DNA of 64,000 bases from Chamaea fasciata. Lineage: Eukaryota; Chordata; Aves; Passeriformes; Sylviidae. Both the position numbers and the translations under genes were made by a program. Within the stretch, counting starts at the first letter, position 1. Each line of letters begins with the position of its first letter. The notes below the pieces were generated by a model. It did no database searches. It was not told the origin of the DNA and was given only the letters and a program-made list of their open reading frames with translations. This document shows, one piece after another, positions 60,008 through 64,000 of the stretch. The stretch lies in the NCBI GenBank assembly GCA_029207755.1, contig JARCOQ010000002.1, forward strand, positions 93,533,087 through 93,597,086, written 5' to 3'.

Positions 60008-62329
60008 CTCCCTGTTCATCTTCCTTATGGACCAGTTGTGAGCCATAATTATTTTCTCATTAGCTGTAAATGCTTGAAAGATTTCTAATATGTATTAAGA
60101 CAGACTGAGAGGATTTATTATCTTATCATGCTGGGTCACCTCGTATGTGCTGCCATTTATTCACATGGCACAATTACCTTTCTGTAATCCAGTACCTCAA
60201 CATCCTTGCAGGCTACAAAATACAAGCAGGCTTTGTAAAGAATAGTTGTAAGTAATGGGTGCTGAAGAATATGAAGGAACGAGTGGTTGTGCTATTGCAC
60301 AAACTTATTTATTCCCTTTCTTTTCATGTGTCATTAGAATACTCATCTTCTCCCCCTCATGAATGTTTCTATTGCTAGTTATGAGGTTTGACTCCAGTAT
60401 TTCTTGAAAGTAGGTATCCCTGGTCTTCCCTGCACAGCTTCTGACTAGGACCCAGCCAGACATTTGGCTGGTGTGGTAAACATCACAGTGCTGCAATGCC
60501 AGTCTATGGCCTTCAAACACATCACTGTTATGGCACATCACCAGAAAATCAGAACTGCCTTCCCTCAAGATCATAATGCTCTCCTAAAATAAGGCATTTC
60601 TTCAACTGTCAAATCTGTTCCTTACTTCTTTCTTGATTTTCTAGTCTTTAGGTTAAATCTGTTCAAATGTTGACCTTTTTTTCCAACCCAAAGAGTAAAA
60701 TTGTAAACTACTATAAACTAACAGTGTTGTATGGATTTCAGGAATATTTCACAAATAACATTGGGTATTTGTAAGGACAAAAACCCTGACATGCTTCTGT
60801 GTGTAGTGCATACAGATTCTCACATAGATAAAAGCAAAACAAACTAAATCAAATAAACATACAAAACAGGAGAAAAAATGGATAGTAGGGAACCTCGAGG
60901 CTGAATTTAATCATAAAGACTCTCTATCCTGCATAACCTTCATTCAACTTTGCCTTGTCAAAGTCTGCTCGTAATTTCATGCTTATATGCTGGGATTATG
61001 AATATGGTTATTCAGCTGTGAATATCAGGGATTCAGGTGAATTAAAAGCTCTTCCACAAACATTCATACAACAAACACCTGTACAAATGTCCATGATGAA
61101 ATTCAGATTGAAAAGAGTACAAGGGTAGAGCTTAATTTCACAGCTCATTGAAGTCTTTGAGAGCCTTTAAAGTGAATCCAATGGGTTTGTTCAAAGAATG
61201 AAGTAGTATACAAGAGTACTCAAATATGTCCCAAAGACTGTAGAATTTTACTCACCTTAGAATGATAAGTAGATAGATGTGACTTAGATTTGTAGAACAG
61301 CTAAGTGAGGTTATGGACATGAGCAGGTTACTGTGAAATAACTATGATGTATTAGCTATTCCACAGTAACAACCTTTTTGAAAATACTCATCCTGAAGTA
61401 AACAAAACACACTGTATGACGTGGCATATGCCTGGAGTGAAATGAGGTTAAACTTGTTCTACAATAGACAGGAGACAAATACACTACTGAGAAGTACCTA
61501 TTTCAGTTGTCCCAAATAATAGATTTTTGATTCTTGAGGTCTTATTTTGAGGCTTTTGTATTGTAGTACTCTATAGTTCAGTAATCTCAAATAACTGGAT
61601 CAAATTTACCATTACTGAGATTGAGGATGAAGAAAGCACCTGAAACAATTATGAAACTGAGATTCAAGCTTTTATAAAACACTGAAAAATTTTAAAATCA
61701 ACCTGAGCTTTGGCTAACAAAGCAGAAGACAGAAATGGAACTAAGGCAACATGCACATTCATTTAACTATATGAGGATGCTGTGGTATAAATCAAGAGGA
61801 GCAGAGTTCACCAGTCCAACATGTTATTATTACCTGAACATATTTGCTCAGAGTTCAGCCATGACTGCTGCAGGAGTAATTTCTTTTTCAGAAAGAAATA
61901 ATTGTAAATTTTTTCTATCTTTTATCAGCCTGCATTATAGGACTTTTTTAAAAGTATGTTATTAGCATGGTTTTCAATGTTAATTTCCATTTTTATTACA
62001 TTTGTTCTGCTTCTGTTCCAAAAATCAACTGAATAGTGCCTATGGGCCATCACTATGTTTTAAATATAAATAAGAATATGCATAGGAGTATATATAAAGG
62101 AAGAAGAAAAAGGAAAAAGTTTGATTGCATGTCAAATTTACCAACCCTTTTTGAAATTACTGCTTTGTGTTACAGACTCCTGGAATAAGAATATGGCTGA
62201 TAAATTATTCCCTTTTTATAGGTTTCAGTACCATTTCTTAATCTCTTTTTTTAGATTCTGACTCCAGAGAAGTCATTCTGTATAAATGAAATAAAAAGAG
62301 CTTACATAGAAAATATATGTATACATACT

Positions 62330-62361
62330 TATATATATATATATATATATGTATATGTACA
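62330..62361. repeat. (AT)n microsatellite
   Basis: Alternating purine-pyrimidine run of 32 nt, mainly AT with two GT steps, ending tgtaca. Confidence 0.9.
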
Positions 62362-62680
62362 ATATACATACTGGAGAGGGAGGATCCTGGACAAAATTTA
62401 AGTGCTACATCAAATTACTGTGAAACTGACATTTTACTGCAGGAGTATTAAAGAACAGAACTTTCTTTTCAAGCATATTCCCTGGATATAATGATAGAAA
62501 TGTAATAGAAGTAATGTGTACTGTCATGTGTGCAACAAAAAAGTCTGAACAAAATCACCTAACTAAAAAAAATGTTTAATGTACATTTCCACTATGAATT
62601 TGTGTTGTTATATTCAAAATCTCTTATGTAGACAGAAAACAAGCCTGCTTTATGTGCACATGTCGATACATATGTATATA

Positions 62681-62713
62681 GCATATGTGTGCATATGTAT
62701 GTGTATATATACA
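62681..62713. repeat. Alternating purine-pyrimidine tract (GT/CA/TA mix)
   Basis: 33 nt of strict purine-pyrimidine alternation mixing CA, TG and TA steps (gcatatgtgtgcatatgtat and on). It lies between less regular tgtgcaca and catgcatgca words at 62651-62760. Such tracts can adopt Z-DNA under supercoiling. Confidence 0.85.
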
Positions 62714-63693
62714 AAAACAAATGTTTATTTTTAGAACAACACACATGCATGCATACTTAAATACACAAAATATGTTCCTTTGCAATCCACGGCCATATTC
62801 TCGCTGTAAAGAATTTATTTTTATACTGAAACTACAGCATTTACAGCTGAGAAATATCTTTTGCTTCAGTATTAAGACACATCTGGGAAACCAGGAGATT
62901 TCGCGGTGGACTTGTTTCAGGCTTCCAACCAAAGCTTGTTGGGGTTACCTTCATCAATCATGCAGGCAATCCAGGATTTGTTGATGTTGACTCTTATACT
63001 GGTCTTAAATGCACATATAAAACAAAAAAAGTTAGAAAAAAAGGAGACAAAAATATAGCTACCATTTACCTAGTGCAGTTCAAGACTACTTAAATATGTT
63101 TCAAGATTAGCTGGAGGACTTCTAAGAACTACTAGTCCAGAACCGTCTTCTGCAGTTAGATGTCTACATCTACTCTCATTCTCTTTACCCTGAAGGATGA
63201 GGAAAAGCTTTTTTTATCTAGTAATTAAAACAGTGGCTTGAGATATGAAGACATCTTTAAGAAATCATATTCTTTTGGTATACTCAGGAGGAAAAAAGAA
63301 AAAAAAAGTCAAAAAAACCTCAACACAAAACAAAACAAATTCCCCATCCTGGATTGAGCAACTTTCAATCTTTGTAGTGGATGAATTTGACATTTTCAAC
63401 ATCAATATTCCTATCTATGTTTAAATATTTGTGTAAATAATTGAAATATCAATACTTAAAAATATAAACACCAGAAGAATTAGGCTGTGGCCTAGTATTG
63501 AGAACACTTGCGTTGAAGGAAGGATTCCTGGATTCCATTTCCTTCTCCAGTTTTTTTTTTTTTTAAATATACTAACTTAGATAATATGTATAAAAGCAGT
63601 GTGACATATTAGGGTCAGTTCATTGGATCCAAAGAAGTGAGAAAATTCCTTATCTAGAGAACCACAATGAAGCTTGTGTTTGCTTGATTTCTT

Positions 63694-63695
<2 letters not shown>

Positions 63696-63729
<34 letters not shown>

Positions 63730-63749
63730 CAAGAGAAACAGATTTTAAT
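63696..63749 (-). other. Poly(T) tract (32 T) with ATTAAA signal; possible retroposed mRNA end
   Basis: A run of 32 T at 63696-63727. Reading the minus strand, ATTAAA (63749-63744) lies 16 nt before the A run, the spacing of a polyadenylated mRNA end. The presumed body would lie to the right (63750 on) and may pass the window end. I do not recognise it and found no flanking direct repeat. Confidence 0.38.
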
Positions 63750-64000
63750 ATGAGGGGCAGTGTGTCTCTACATAGTAAAGTCTAGATGAGTACAGGGATG
63801 AAGTGAAAGCATTCCTTCAGAGAAGGGAGAGGGATAGTTTTAAATGTCATTAACCAAAAAACAGGACTGCAGCCAAGTACTTGACAAATGTTCTTACTTC
63901 TGCATTGTATTCCACTACCAATCTATGGTATAAATATCTTGATAATATGGTAACTCTTTTCCTCTCTATTTCTCTGTTATTTACAAAAAATTGGGAGATG
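63750..64000. other. AT-rich DNA at the window end
   Basis: No feature recognised other than being the possible body of the retroposed sequence marked by the poly(T) tract to its left. Confidence 0.45.

Larger units (their letters stand above)
60008..63695. other. AT-rich non-coding DNA
   Basis: No gene recognised. The 60305-60574 frame (89 codons, minus) has a stretch 'SDVFEGHRLALQHC' that faintly recalls the start of a BTB fold, but the rest does not fit and I do not call it. Frames at 61735-61965 and 62624-62984 have no motif. It includes the alternating purine-pyrimidine tracts listed separately. Confidence 0.5.

Noticed and set aside
59654..60088. 144-codon plus-strand frame with a long phenylalanine run
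   Set aside because: It starts in the antisense of an ERVL-like LTR and reads through a 39-T homopolymer.
60305..60574. 89-codon minus-strand frame with a BTB-like 'SDVFEGHRLALQHC' stretch
   Set aside because: Only one short segment resembles the fold, the following helices do not fit, and there is no splice or promoter context.

Overview
The window looks like a bird nuclear genome, from a gene-poor, AT-rich stretch (intergenic or deep intronic). Two things support this. All recognisable LINE material is CR1: fourteen fragments, with the typical bird 3' end and, in some, the matching reverse-transcriptase or endonuclease reading. The other interspersed repeats are endogenous-retrovirus LTRs of bird type. 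I see no Alu-, B1- or L1-like sequence. The LTR types resemble those common in passerines, but assignment to an order is inference.

I found no host protein-coding gene, rRNA, tRNA or CRISPR array that I can support. Open frames of 60 to 190 codons occur throughout, but they are about as frequent as chance predicts. They overlap on both strands, and several lie inside transposable elements or simple repeats. The longest (about 187 codons at 47489-48052) lies inside an LTR.

Layout. 1-37 kb: mostly unremarkable AT-rich DNA with scattered CR1 fragments (1.9, 12.2, 15.9, 22.5, 32.0, 34.8 and 35.5 kb) and two more GC-rich islands of probable retroelement origin (19.0-19.4 and 22.8-23.4 kb). 36-44 kb: a long alternating purine-pyrimidine microsatellite, long A tracts, a CCAAA-type simple repeat, a CR1 endonuclease-region fragment and a CR1 fold-back at 42.8-43.1 kb. 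44.5-52.5 kb: the densest transposon cluster. It holds CR1 fragments, an LTR nested inside another LTR (each with its own target-site duplication), a bird ERV leader/LTR-type fragment, and a complete 359-bp solo LTR with a perfect 6-bp target-site duplication and a strong G-quadruplex motif. 55.0-57.4 kb: a 2.3-kb CR1 copy running from the endonuclease domain to the 3' end, broken by stops and frameshifts. 59.3-59.9 kb: an ERVL-like solo LTR. 58-64 kb: long poly(A)/poly(T) tracts, two of them 15-16 nt from a polyadenylation signal, as in retroposed mRNA ends.

Nothing here points to a new functional system. The best material is structural: the nested LTRs with intact duplications, the exact 60-bp duplication inside the inner LTR, the G4-rich LTR end and the CR1 fold-back. 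Family names come from memory of bird repeat consensus sequences and were not checked against a library.
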